Positions 1 to 6,192 of a stretch of DNA of 8,561 bases are shown in pieces. The notes beneath the pieces were generated by a model. It was not told where the DNA came from and did no database searches. It saw only the letters and a list, made by a program, of their open reading frames with translations. This stretch comes from an uncultured Clostridia bacterium (lineage in GTDB: Bacteria > Bacillota > Clostridia > Oscillospirales > Ruminococcaceae). The stretch spans positions 1-8,561 of the forward strand of contig CAMOFU010000093.1 in assembly GCA_946613705.1 (NCBI GenBank). Direction: 5' to 3'. How positions within the stretch are numbered: the stretch's first letter is position 1; each line of letters opens with the position of its first letter. A program made the position numbers and the translations under genes.

Positions 1-148
1 TATAATCCATATAAAGCCTATATGAATTATATATTACTGGAAATAATAGGTGATGACATGAAAGGAAATACAGGCATACCGAGCATATGCTTCTGCGAGC
101 GAATGTGTTGTCGGACTGAGATAAACACATTTACAAAGGAGAAGGAGT
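1..148 (+). promoter_or_regulatory. Upstream leader of the amidotransferase/ligase operon, with possible -10 box and palindromes
   Basis: This AT-rich stretch precedes the first gene of the plus-strand operon. A perfect TATAAT lies at 1-6 and could be a -10 box, but any -35 would be outside the window. An inverted repeat CATATA-aagcc-TATATG spans 8-24, just downstream of that box, where an operator could sit. A 10-bp perfect palindrome AGCATATGCT lies at 82-91. No convincing riboswitch or terminator-like hairpin with a T-tract was seen. A small open frame here (22-219) runs into the first gene in another frame, has no good ribosome binding site, and is not called. Promoter assignment is weak because the upstream sequence is missing. 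Confidence 0.3.
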
Positions 149-916
149 ATGTGCGAATTATTCGGTTTTTCAAGCAAAAGCAAAAAAGATATCACATCAC
201 GGTTAAAGGAGTTTTTTGACCACAGTATCGACCACCCGAACGGCTGGGGCATAGCCGAGCTTGGCGGCAGTGAAGCTGAAATAGTCACCGAGCCGATAGC
301 TGCCTACAAGAGCAGAATTGTGCCGAAGCTTCTCGGCAAGGGAATACGCTCCGACTGCTTTGTCGCTCACATCAGGCGTGCGACAATAGGCAGCATTGCG
401 CCGGACAATTGCCACCCTTTTACAAAAAAGGATAATTCGGGCAGGCAGTGGACGCTTATACACAACGGAACCATCTTTAACGGTCTGGAGCTGATAAAAT
501 ACAAGGCGATACAAGCAGGCAGCACAGACAGCGAGAGGGTGCTGCTGTATCTGATCGACTGCATAAACGAGGCTGCGGCTGAAAAGGGCAGCGAGCTTGA
601 CGACAGAGAGCGCTTTGAAGCTGTGCAGCGGATAATAGCCTCGATAGCATACAGGAACAAGCTCAACCTGATAATATACGACGGGAGCCTGATGTATGCC
701 CATGTGAACATGAAAGACACGCTTTATTACAAAAAAGACAAGGGCAGCGTGATGATCGCTACAGTTCCGCTGGACAGCGGTATATGGAAGCCGCTGCCGC
801 TGACAACAGTCCATGCATTCAGGAACGGCAGCACTGTATTCAAGGGTGAACCGCACGGCAGGGAATATGTCGATGCGATCGGTGCAGCACTTGAAAAGCT
901 GGAATTCAATATTTAG
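149..916 (+). CDS. Class II glutamine amidotransferase-fold protein (YafJ/EgtC-like)
   Basis: This 255-aa protein starts Met-Cys. In class II amidotransferases Cys2 becomes the N-terminal nucleophile after Met removal. Other family marks are visible: NGWGIA (31-36), AHIRRATIG (73-81), a conserved HPF (89-91), IHNGT (104-108) with the oxyanion-type Asn-Gly, and GSTDSE (124-129). Known members hydrolyse a gamma-glutamyl amide. They either feed ammonia to a synthase domain, absent here, or, like mycobacterial EgtC, remove glutamate from a gamma-glutamyl conjugate. The protein is stand-alone and the next genes encode two gamma-glutamyl ligase homologues, so an EgtC-like role is the favoured inference. 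The start at 149 is set by AAAGGAG at 135-141 with 7 nt spacing, and it places the Cys at position 2. The stop lies 10 nt before the next gene and overlaps that gene's ribosome binding site. Family assignment is firm; the substrate is unknown. No signal peptide or membrane segment is seen. Confidence 0.88.
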   Translation: MCELFGFSSKSKKDITSRLKEFFDHSIDHPNGWGIAELGGSEAEIVTEPIAAYKSRIVPKLLGKGIRSDCFVAHIRRATIGSIAPDNCHPFTKKDNSGRQWTLIHNGTIFNGLELIKYKAIQAGSTDSERVLLYLIDCINEAAAEKGSELDDRERFEAVQRIIASIAYRNKLNLIIYDGSLMYAHVNMKDTLYYKKDKGSVMIATVPLDSGIWKPLPLTTVHAFRNGSTVFKGEPHGREYVDAIGAALEKLEFNI

Positions 917-920
917 GAGG
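915..920 (+). promoter_or_regulatory. Shine-Dalgarno AGGAGG deciding the GCS2-gene start
   Basis: A perfect AGGAGG sits 6 nt before ATG 927 and overlaps the stop codon of the upstream gene (914-916). The longer in-frame start at 813 lies deep inside the upstream gene and has no such site. The start at 927 is therefore preferred, and translation of the two genes is probably coupled. Confidence 0.85.
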
Positions 921-926
921 TATAAT

Positions 927-2327
927 ATGTGCAATGTTGACGAAGCTCTGCTTGACAAAGCGATCAGAGATAAATACATTGAACCGACCCGACGCGAAAG
1001 ACCTGTGAGGGCGGGTGTTGAATTTGAGCTGCCGATAGTCTGTCTTGACAGGAAGCCTGTGGATTTCGGGCTGGTACACAGACTTACCGACGAATTTGTA
1101 AAGCACTTTGCCTTCGGCAAGACAAGCCGAGATGACGAGGGATACATATATTCGGCAGCCGATGAAGCTACGGGAGATATTCTGTCGTTTGATTGCAGCT
1201 ACAACACTCTTGAACTCTCCTTCGGAGCAGAGCAGGAGCTATTGACGGTATACAGGCGGTTCATAAGCTACTACGATCATATCCAAAGCATTCTGCTGCC
1301 CGAAAGACACACTCTCACGGGAATGGGAGTAAACCCGTATTACGACATCAACAGGCGCGAGCCTATACCGAACGGCAGATACAGGATGCTGTTCCACCAT
1401 CTGTCGTCATATCCAAAGTATTCAGAGCTGATGAAATTCCATTCGCGCCCCGACTTCGGACTGTTTTCCTGTGCCTCGCAGGTGCAGATAGATATAGCGG
1501 AGAGCGACCTTGCAAGGGCAATAAACACCTTTACAAAGCTGGAACCGCTGAAGGCACTGCTGTTCTCGAACTCGCTCTGGGGCAAGGACAACTGTGTGCT
1601 TTGCGGGAGAGATCATTTCTGGAGGGACAGTCTGCACGGACTGAATCCGCACAATGTTGATATGTATGAGGTGGAGCTCTCGGGCTCTGAGGATATTGCC
1701 GAATACATCAAGTCCATGAGCATCTACTGTACCGAGCGGGACGGAAAATACATCAATTTCCCGCCGATGCCGCTGAGAAGCTATTTTGCGGCCGAGTCTG
1801 TACAGGGAGAATATTTTGATATAGAAAACGGAGAATACAGGGAGATAGAATTTGAACCCGAGCTTGCCGATATAGGGTATCTGCGGTCGTTCAAATTTGA
1901 AGATGTGACCTACCGCGGAACTATCGAATTCCGCAGCGTATGTGAACAGCCCGTGAGTGAGATAATGGCGCCGTCGGCATTTCATCTGGGACTGCTGACA
2001 GAGCTTGACGAGCTGGAGAAGCTGCTTGCCGATGACCACACGATCTATCACAAGGGCTACTCTGCATCCGAGCTGAGAACGATGCTCGACAGAAGAGAGC
2101 TGCCCGACTTCATAGACAGGCAGGAGCTTTCGGAGCTGCTGATAAAGCTTGTTGCGCTCAGCGAAAAAGGACTGCTGTCGCGCGGATACGGAGAGGAAAG
2201 GTTCATTCGCCCGCTGTATGACCGCGCCGAAAGGATATCCAGCGCAGGAAGAGATATGGCGGACGGCATCGCGGCAGGGAAAACGGTCGAATACTATATC
2301 GAAGAATATGCAAAGACTGTGAGGTGA
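927..2327 (+). CDS. Glutamate-cysteine ligase homologue, GCS2 family (EgtA/plant-GCL-like)
   Basis: The 466-aa product resembles the GCS2 family of ATP-dependent gamma-glutamyl ligases, which join the glutamate side-chain carboxylate to an amine, normally that of cysteine. Visible marks are GVEFELP (30-36) with acidic residues expected to bind metal-ATP, and FDCSYNTLELSF (88-99). Further on come GMGVNPYYD (132-140), YPKYSELMKFHSRPDFG (162-178) followed by SQVQID (184-189), and RGTIEFRSVCEQP (330-342). The length is close to that of typical bacterial or plant members. A CxxC pair (Cys223, Cys226) sits mid-protein, with eight cysteines overall; whether these are structural, redox or metal sites is unknown. 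Because a GshA-type ligase follows directly, this protein may act on an amine other than cysteine. The substrate cannot be read from the sequence. The stop codon lies just before the next start, which supports one transcript. Confidence 0.82.
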   Translation: MCNVDEALLDKAIRDKYIEPTRRERPVRAGVEFELPIVCLDRKPVDFGLVHRLTDEFVKHFAFGKTSRDDEGYIYSAADEATGDILSFDCSYNTLELSFGAEQELLTVYRRFISYYDHIQSILLPERHTLTGMGVNPYYDINRREPIPNGRYRMLFHHLSSYPKYSELMKFHSRPDFGLFSCASQVQIDIAESDLARAINTFTKLEPLKALLFSNSLWGKDNCVLCGRDHFWRDSLHGLNPHNVDMYEVELSGSEDIAEYIKSMSIYCTERDGKYINFPPMPLRSYFAAESVQGEYFDIENGEYREIEFEPELADIGYLRSFKFEDVTYRGTIEFRSVCEQPVSEIMAPSAFHLGLLTELDELEKLLADDHTIYHKGYSASELRTMLDRRELPDFIDRQELSELLIKLVALSEKGLLSRGYGEERFIRPLYDRAERISSAGRDMADGIAAGKTVEYYIEEYAKTVR

Positions 2328-2332
2328 TGTTT

Positions 2333-3532
2333 ATGGCAGATCTGAAAAGCATAGATAAGCGGCTGCTCTTCTCGGGGCGGTTCGGTATAGAGCGGGAAAC
2401 ACTGAGAGTGACAGATGACCTCAGACTTGCACAGACACCTCACCCGTTCGGAGATGACGAACAGCTTTCGAGGGACTTCTGCGAGAACCAGCTTGAAATA
2501 ATAACACCTGTTGCAGACAGTCCGCGCAGGGCGATAGAGCTGCTTGCCGAGCTGCACGGCTGCGCCTGCACCAAGCTTTCAGAGCAGAACGAATACCTCT
2601 GGCCGTTTTCAAATCCTCCGTACTTTGGAAGCGAGGACGATATACCGATAGCGCAATTTGACGGTCATCTCAAAGAGAAGCAGATCTACAGGCAATATCT
2701 CGCGCGGAAATACGGAAAGAAAAAGATGCTGTTTTCGGGGATACATCTCAACTTCTCATTCACGGCAGAGCTGCTCGACGAGCTGAAAGCGCTGACAGGA
2801 CTGAGCGGCGACGAGATATATCTCAAACTGTCTGACGGACTGGTGAGGTACAGCTTTCTGATAACGCTGCTGACTGCGGCAAGCTCCGCCGCAGAGCCGT
2901 CCTTCCTGCCCGATGCGGATAAATACGCATCGCCGCGGTGCAGTGAGGTCGGCTACTGGAATGATTTTACGCCCGTGCTCGATCACTCGTCGCTGTACGC
3001 TTATTGCAGCAGCATACAGGGATACGTCAACAGCGGCAGACTTGTCTCGGCTTCGGAACTGTACTATCCCGTAAGGCTGAAGCCGCGCGGAGAGAACACT
3101 CTCGAAGCACTGCTCTCGGGCGGTATAGACCATATCGAGCTGCGAATGTACGATCTTGACCCGCTCGCACCCTACGGTATCTTTGAAGACGACATTCACT
3201 TTGCACAGCTGCTGATGCTGTATATCCTCTCCGAGAATGCAGCGCCCGCAGATGCAGAGGCAGGTGAGCATTACATTGAAAAGATGAAACGCGCTGCCCT
3301 CTATGATGCCGATGAAGCTATAAAGCGGGAGGCTGAGGAGGTGCTTGATGATATGCTGAAGCTTTTCAGCTCTCTCGGAGCAGACAGCGAGAGGATAGGT
3401 ATTATCGAAAAGCAGAAACGCAAGCTTGCAGAAGGTCAGAGCTATGCAGAGACGGTCAGGAAGATGTACGGATACAGATTCACACAGCGGGGCGGAGAGC
3501 TTGCAAGAAGATTCACACTGACGAATAATTGA
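2333..3532 (+). CDS. gshA: Glutamate-cysteine ligase homologue, GshA/GshF N-terminal type (short form)
   Basis: This 399-aa product carries the GshA (GCS1/GshAB) signature FGIERETLRV at 17-26. It is followed by the FCENQLEIITP segment at 49-59 (metal and glutamate binding in the family), SGIHLNFSF at 135-143, and IELRMYDLDPLAPYGI at 268-283. These match gamma-glutamylcysteine synthetases, which condense Glu and Cys with ATP. It is clearly shorter than the roughly 520-aa E. coli enzyme and lacks the ATP-grasp glutathione synthetase domain that follows in bifunctional GshF. In-frame starts exist at GTG 2324, ATG 2327 and ATG 2333. I chose 2333 because GAGGTG (2321-2326) is then 6 nt away, whereas the earlier starts are too close to it. 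A start at 2327 would overlap the preceding stop by one base. With no gshB nearby, the product may be gamma-glutamylcysteine itself or an intermediate for the operon's other enzymes. The family call is good; the substrate is inferred. Confidence 0.82.
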   Translation: MADLKSIDKRLLFSGRFGIERETLRVTDDLRLAQTPHPFGDDEQLSRDFCENQLEIITPVADSPRRAIELLAELHGCACTKLSEQNEYLWPFSNPPYFGSEDDIPIAQFDGHLKEKQIYRQYLARKYGKKKMLFSGIHLNFSFTAELLDELKALTGLSGDEIYLKLSDGLVRYSFLITLLTAASSAAEPSFLPDADKYASPRCSEVGYWNDFTPVLDHSSLYAYCSSIQGYVNSGRLVSASELYYPVRLKPRGENTLEALLSGGIDHIELRMYDLDPLAPYGIFEDDIHFAQLLMLYILSENAAPADAEAGEHYIEKMKRAALYDADEAIKREAEEVLDDMLKLFSSLGADSERIGIIEKQKRKLAEGQSYAETVRKMYGYRFTQRGGELARRFTLTNN

Positions 3533-3534
3533 AA

Positions 3535-3578
3535 AAAAGTCCCGCAGATCGGAATGATATCCTATCTGCGGGACTTTT
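3535..3578. terminator. Bidirectional rho-independent terminator between convergent operons
   Basis: Arms 3535-3549 and 3564-3578 form a 15-bp perfect stem with core GTCCCGCAGAT / ATCTGCGGGAC. The intervening 14 nt can pair three more bases (GGA with TCC). On the minus strand the stem is followed by a tract of seven T (A at 3532-3538). On the plus strand there are four T at 3575-3578. It starts right after the stop of the plus-strand ligase gene and lies about 30 nt beyond the sufU stop, so it can serve both operons and probably works better for suf. Confidence 0.92.
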
Positions 3579-3606
3579 AAAAATAGAAGGTAAAAAATAT
3601 ATAATA

Positions 3607-4029
3607 TCATTTTTCATTCAGCAGGAAGCCGAGTGTCTTCCAGCCGAGCATTGCGCATTTTACCCTTGCGGGCATATGCGAAACATTTTGCAGCGCCATA
3701 GCCTCGTCCAGCTCTTCAAGCTCGGAGTCGGTTATGCTGCCATCGATCATAGCTGTGAAAAGCGCTTTCAGATGCAGTGCTTCATCTACGGTCCTGCCGA
3801 TTATCAGCTCGAGCATTATATCCGCCGATGCCTGTGAGATCGCACACCCCGAGCCGACATACGAACCGTTGATTATCCTGCCGCCGTCTATCTCGAGACT
3901 GAGCACGATGTCATCGCCGCAGCTGGGGTTTATGCCCTGATGCGAACAGGTCGCCGTCGGCAGAGCGTGCTTATGGACGGGGTGCATATTATGATCGAGA
4001 AGCACCTCACCGTACAGATCATTCTCCAT
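3607..4029 (-). CDS. sufU: SufU, sulfur-relay (transpersulfurase) protein of the SUF system
   Basis: This 140-aa protein matches Gram-positive SufU. The zinc-binding set is visible: Cys37 and Asp39 in NPSCGDD, Cys62 in GSGCAISQASADIM, and Cys125 in RVKCAMLGW. The spacing agrees with Bacillus SufU (Cys41, Asp43, Cys66, Cys128). In that family the zinc site swaps ligands with SufS and accepts the persulfide from its active-site cysteine, passing sulfur to SufBCD. The insertion between the second and third cysteine, typical of SufU and absent from IscU, is present. The start at 4029 has AAGGAGG (4043-4037) 7 nt upstream. The gene overlaps the end of sufS by 11 bp, indicating translational coupling with its partner. 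It is the last gene of the operon, followed by the shared terminator. Confidence 0.95.
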   Translation of the reverse strand: MENDLYGEVLLDHNMHPVHKHALPTATCSHQGINPSCGDDIVLSLEIDGGRIINGSYVGSGCAISQASADIMLELIIGRTVDEALHLKALFTAMIDGSITDSELEELDEAMALQNVSHMPARVKCAMLGWKTLGFLLNEK

Positions 4030-5239
4030 AGCCCATCCTCCTTCTCAGACCCGACAGCGACTCGGCAAAGCGGTCGATCTCGGCCTCGGTATTGTAAAAA
4101 GCCAGACTCATACGCGCAGTAGATGCTACACCGAGGAACTGATGCAGCGGCTGCGCACAGTGGTGCCCTGCGCGGACAGCGATATTGTCCCTGTCCATCA
4201 GAGCTGCGATATCGTGCGGGTGTACACCCTCGACCGTAAAGGTGATTATCCCGTGATGATCGTCGGGGTCGGGGGAGCCGATGATACTCACATGGGGGAT
4301 ACCGCTTATCCTGTCAAATGCATAGCGCGTGAGCTCACGTTCGCGCTTCTCGATATTCTCTATGCCGACAGATCGGATATACTTTATTGCAGCATCGAGC
4401 CCGACTGCTCCGCCTGCATTCACAGTGCCCGCCTCGAACCTGTGGGGCAGCTCGGCAAACGTCGCAGCATCGCGGGTCACATACTCTATCATCTCACCGC
4501 CTGTAAGGAACGGCGGCAGCTGTTCAAGCAGCTCCTCCCTGCCGTAAAGCACGCCTATACCCATTGGTGCATACATCTTATGACCCGAGAACGCAAGAAA
4601 GTCAACACCCAAAGCGCCGACATCGGTCTTCATATGCGGCACGCTCTGAGCGCCGTCGCAGACCACTATGGTACCGTTGCTGTGACAGACCTCGGCAAAC
4701 TCAGCGACAGGGTTAGCTCTGCCGAACACATTCGATACGGCTGCGAATGCAAATATCTTTGTCCTCGGAGAAAGGGCAGCCTTCAAAGCACCGACGGTAT
4801 ACTCACCCTCTGCCGTGCATTCGAGGTATTTCAGCTTTGCACCGCGTTCCCTCGCAGCTGTCTGCCACGGGATCAGATCGCTGTGATGCTCCGAGACAGT
4901 AATGAGTATCTCGTCGCCCTCATTCACGATCGCCCTGCCGAGACAGCTTGCCGCAAGGTTAAGGCTCTCGGTGGCATTGCGCGTGAAAATGATCTCCCTG
5001 CAGCTTGCCGCACCTATAAGATCCCTGACCGACTCACGGGCATTCTCGTATGCCTGCGTTGCCTTTACACTCAGATCGTACAGACCGCGCATCGGATTGG
5101 AGTTTTCGCCGAGATAGTATTCATTTACGGCATCGAGCACACACTGCGGCTTCTGCGTAGTAGCTGCATTATCGAGATAGGCAAGCTCTCTGTATCTTTC
5201 GAGCAGAGGAAAATCCGCTCTAACATCGCGTTCATTCAT
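4019..5239 (-). CDS. sufS: SufS group II cysteine desulfurase
   Basis: This 406-aa PLP enzyme, the usual SufS length, converts cysteine to alanine and leaves a persulfide on its catalytic cysteine. Visible features are YLDNAATTQKP near residues 22-32, the histidine-rich SEHHSDLIPW that stacks on PLP, and CDGAQSVPH. The PLP lysine is Lys221 in SGHKMYAPMG and the catalytic cysteine is Cys361 in RAGHHCAQP, as in Bacillus SufS. In-frame starts exist further upstream (5287, 5245). I chose 5239 because GGGAGA at 5252-5247 is then 7 nt away and the protein begins MNERDVRADFP, a natural SufS start. It overlaps the end of sufD by 8 bp and the start of sufU by 11 bp. This fits the SufS-SufU pair acting as sulfur donor to the SufBCD complex. 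Confidence 0.96.
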   Translation of the reverse strand: MNERDVRADFPLLERYRELAYLDNAATTQKPQCVLDAVNEYYLGENSNPMRGLYDLSVKATQAYENARESVRDLIGAASCREIIFTRNATESLNLAASCLGRAIVNEGDEILITVSEHHSDLIPWQTAARERGAKLKYLECTAEGEYTVGALKAALSPRTKIFAFAAVSNVFGRANPVAEFAEVCHSNGTIVVCDGAQSVPHMKTDVGALGVDFLAFSGHKMYAPMGIGVLYGREELLEQLPPFLTGGEMIEYVTRDAATFAELPHRFEAGTVNAGGAVGLDAAIKYIRSVGIENIEKRERELTRYAFDRISGIPHVSIIGSPDPDDHHGIITFTVEGVHPHDIAALMDRDNIAVRAGHHCAQPLHQFLGVASTARMSLAFYNTEAEIDRFAESLSGLRRRMGYGE

Positions 5240-6182
5240 CTTCATTTCTCCCGATACGTTTAAGTACCCTCCGATAGGTCTGTTCATCGTCTATCCTGCC
5301 TATCACCTGCATAAGCTTAGCCTCGGCCATCAGCTTGTAGACACGCTCATACGAGAAGCCGCGGGACTGCATATAAAACACCTGCTCATCATCGAGCCTG
5401 CCGACCGATGCACCGTGAGAACCCTCAACGTCCTCTTCGGCACAGAGGATAAGCGGAACGGTCTTGTTTCTTGCCCTTTCATCGAGCAGAAGCACATCCT
5501 CGCTCTCTGCGCCCTTTGCACCCGCACTTCCGTGCTTGAAATCTATCGTCCCGCAGAACGTCTTGCGGCTGCTGCCGTCAAGCACTCCCCTTACGCTGAT
5601 ATCGGAAAGGCTTTTTTTACCGAAGTGATCTGCCGTAAGCGCAAGGTCGAGTGTACTGCTGTTATCAAGGCTGTAACCGATAGCAGAGCTGAATACCGCA
5701 CCTCGCCCGTTAAGGCTGACCTTTACCTCGCTTGCTGTGCTGCCGCTGCCGATGTATACAGCTATCAGCTCAAAGGATGCGCCGTCTCCGAGCTCGGCAT
5801 TGACCGAGCTGACGGTCTGCCCCTCCTCGCAGTCAAACACCTCAATGAGCTTTACACGTCCGTGATCGGGTACTGTTACCGTGACTGCTGTTTTTCCTCC
5901 GCAGCCGCCGTAATACACCGCTGTATTGAGCTGTCCGTTTTTCGGTACAGTTAGACTGAATTCTGAAACTGCGGGGCTGCTCACTGTCTGATCTATCCTT
6001 GCATAATCGGCAGAATCTCCCGATATCTCCAAACGTCCCTCGCTGCCTGCCGCCGCAACTCCCGAGGGAACGGCGGCAACGGGAGAAGCTGCCGCAAGCT
6101 CGGGGAGCGTGACCTCTTTATGATTCACGCCCGCATGACCGAAGGTAGGCACGGGCAGCCTGTTTACTGTTATTGTCTGCAT
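5232..6182 (-). CDS. sufD: SufD, scaffold subunit of the SufBCD complex (short form)
   Basis: This 316-aa protein has the SufB/SufD beta-helix repeat region, and its C-terminal half carries the diagnostic segment SHGASVGRLDDEQVFYMQSRG (255-275). His256 there corresponds to the histidine implicated in cluster building at the SufB-SufD interface. It lies next to SufB and probably forms the SufB-SufD heterodimer carried on SufC ATPases. It is about 100 residues shorter than the Bacillus and E. coli proteins (over 420 aa), and the missing part is from the N-terminal helical region and part of the beta-helix. Clostridial SufD proteins are often short, so this is probably natural and not a truncation: there is no disrupted frame. 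The start at 6182 has AGGAGG 6 nt upstream, and the gene follows sufB by 10 nt. An assignment as a second SufB-like paralogue is less likely because the SufB cysteine motif is absent. Confidence 0.9.
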   Translation of the reverse strand: MQTITVNRLPVPTFGHAGVNHKEVTLPELAAASPVAAVPSGVAAAGSEGRLEISGDSADYARIDQTVSSPAVSEFSLTVPKNGQLNTAVYYGGCGGKTAVTVTVPDHGRVKLIEVFDCEEGQTVSSVNAELGDGASFELIAVYIGSGSTASEVKVSLNGRGAVFSSAIGYSLDNSSTLDLALTADHFGKKSLSDISVRGVLDGSSRKTFCGTIDFKHGSAGAKGAESEDVLLLDERARNKTVPLILCAEEDVEGSHGASVGRLDDEQVFYMQSRGFSYERVYKLMAEAKLMQVIGRIDDEQTYRRVLKRIGRNEDE

Positions 6183-6192
6183 ATGCCGCCTC

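Noticed and set aside
22..219. Small open frame in the leader, overlapping the amidotransferase start
   Set aside because: It has no good ribosome binding site, an odd cysteine- and lysine-rich composition and heavy overlap with the real gene.
813..926. 38-codon N-terminal extension of the GCS2 protein
   Set aside because: It lies inside the upstream gene, whereas ATG 927 has a perfect AGGAGG 6 nt upstream.
203..1147. 314-codon open frame on the minus strand across the amidotransferase and GCS2 genes
   Set aside because: It spans the junction of two well-supported genes on the opposite strand and its translation shows no family motifs.
149..3532. Ergothioneine biosynthesis cluster
   Set aside because: EgtA- and EgtC-like families are present, but no EgtB, EgtD or EgtE homologue is seen, so calling it ergothioneine synthesis would be unsupported.
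3529..3837. 102-codon open frame running through the terminator into sufU antisense
   Set aside because: It reads through a strong hairpin and opposite sufU; no motif and no ribosome binding site.
4142..5263. 373-codon open frame on the plus strand opposite sufS
   Set aside because: sufS is unmistakable on the other strand. The antisense frame has no recognisable domain and arises from the codon bias of sufS.
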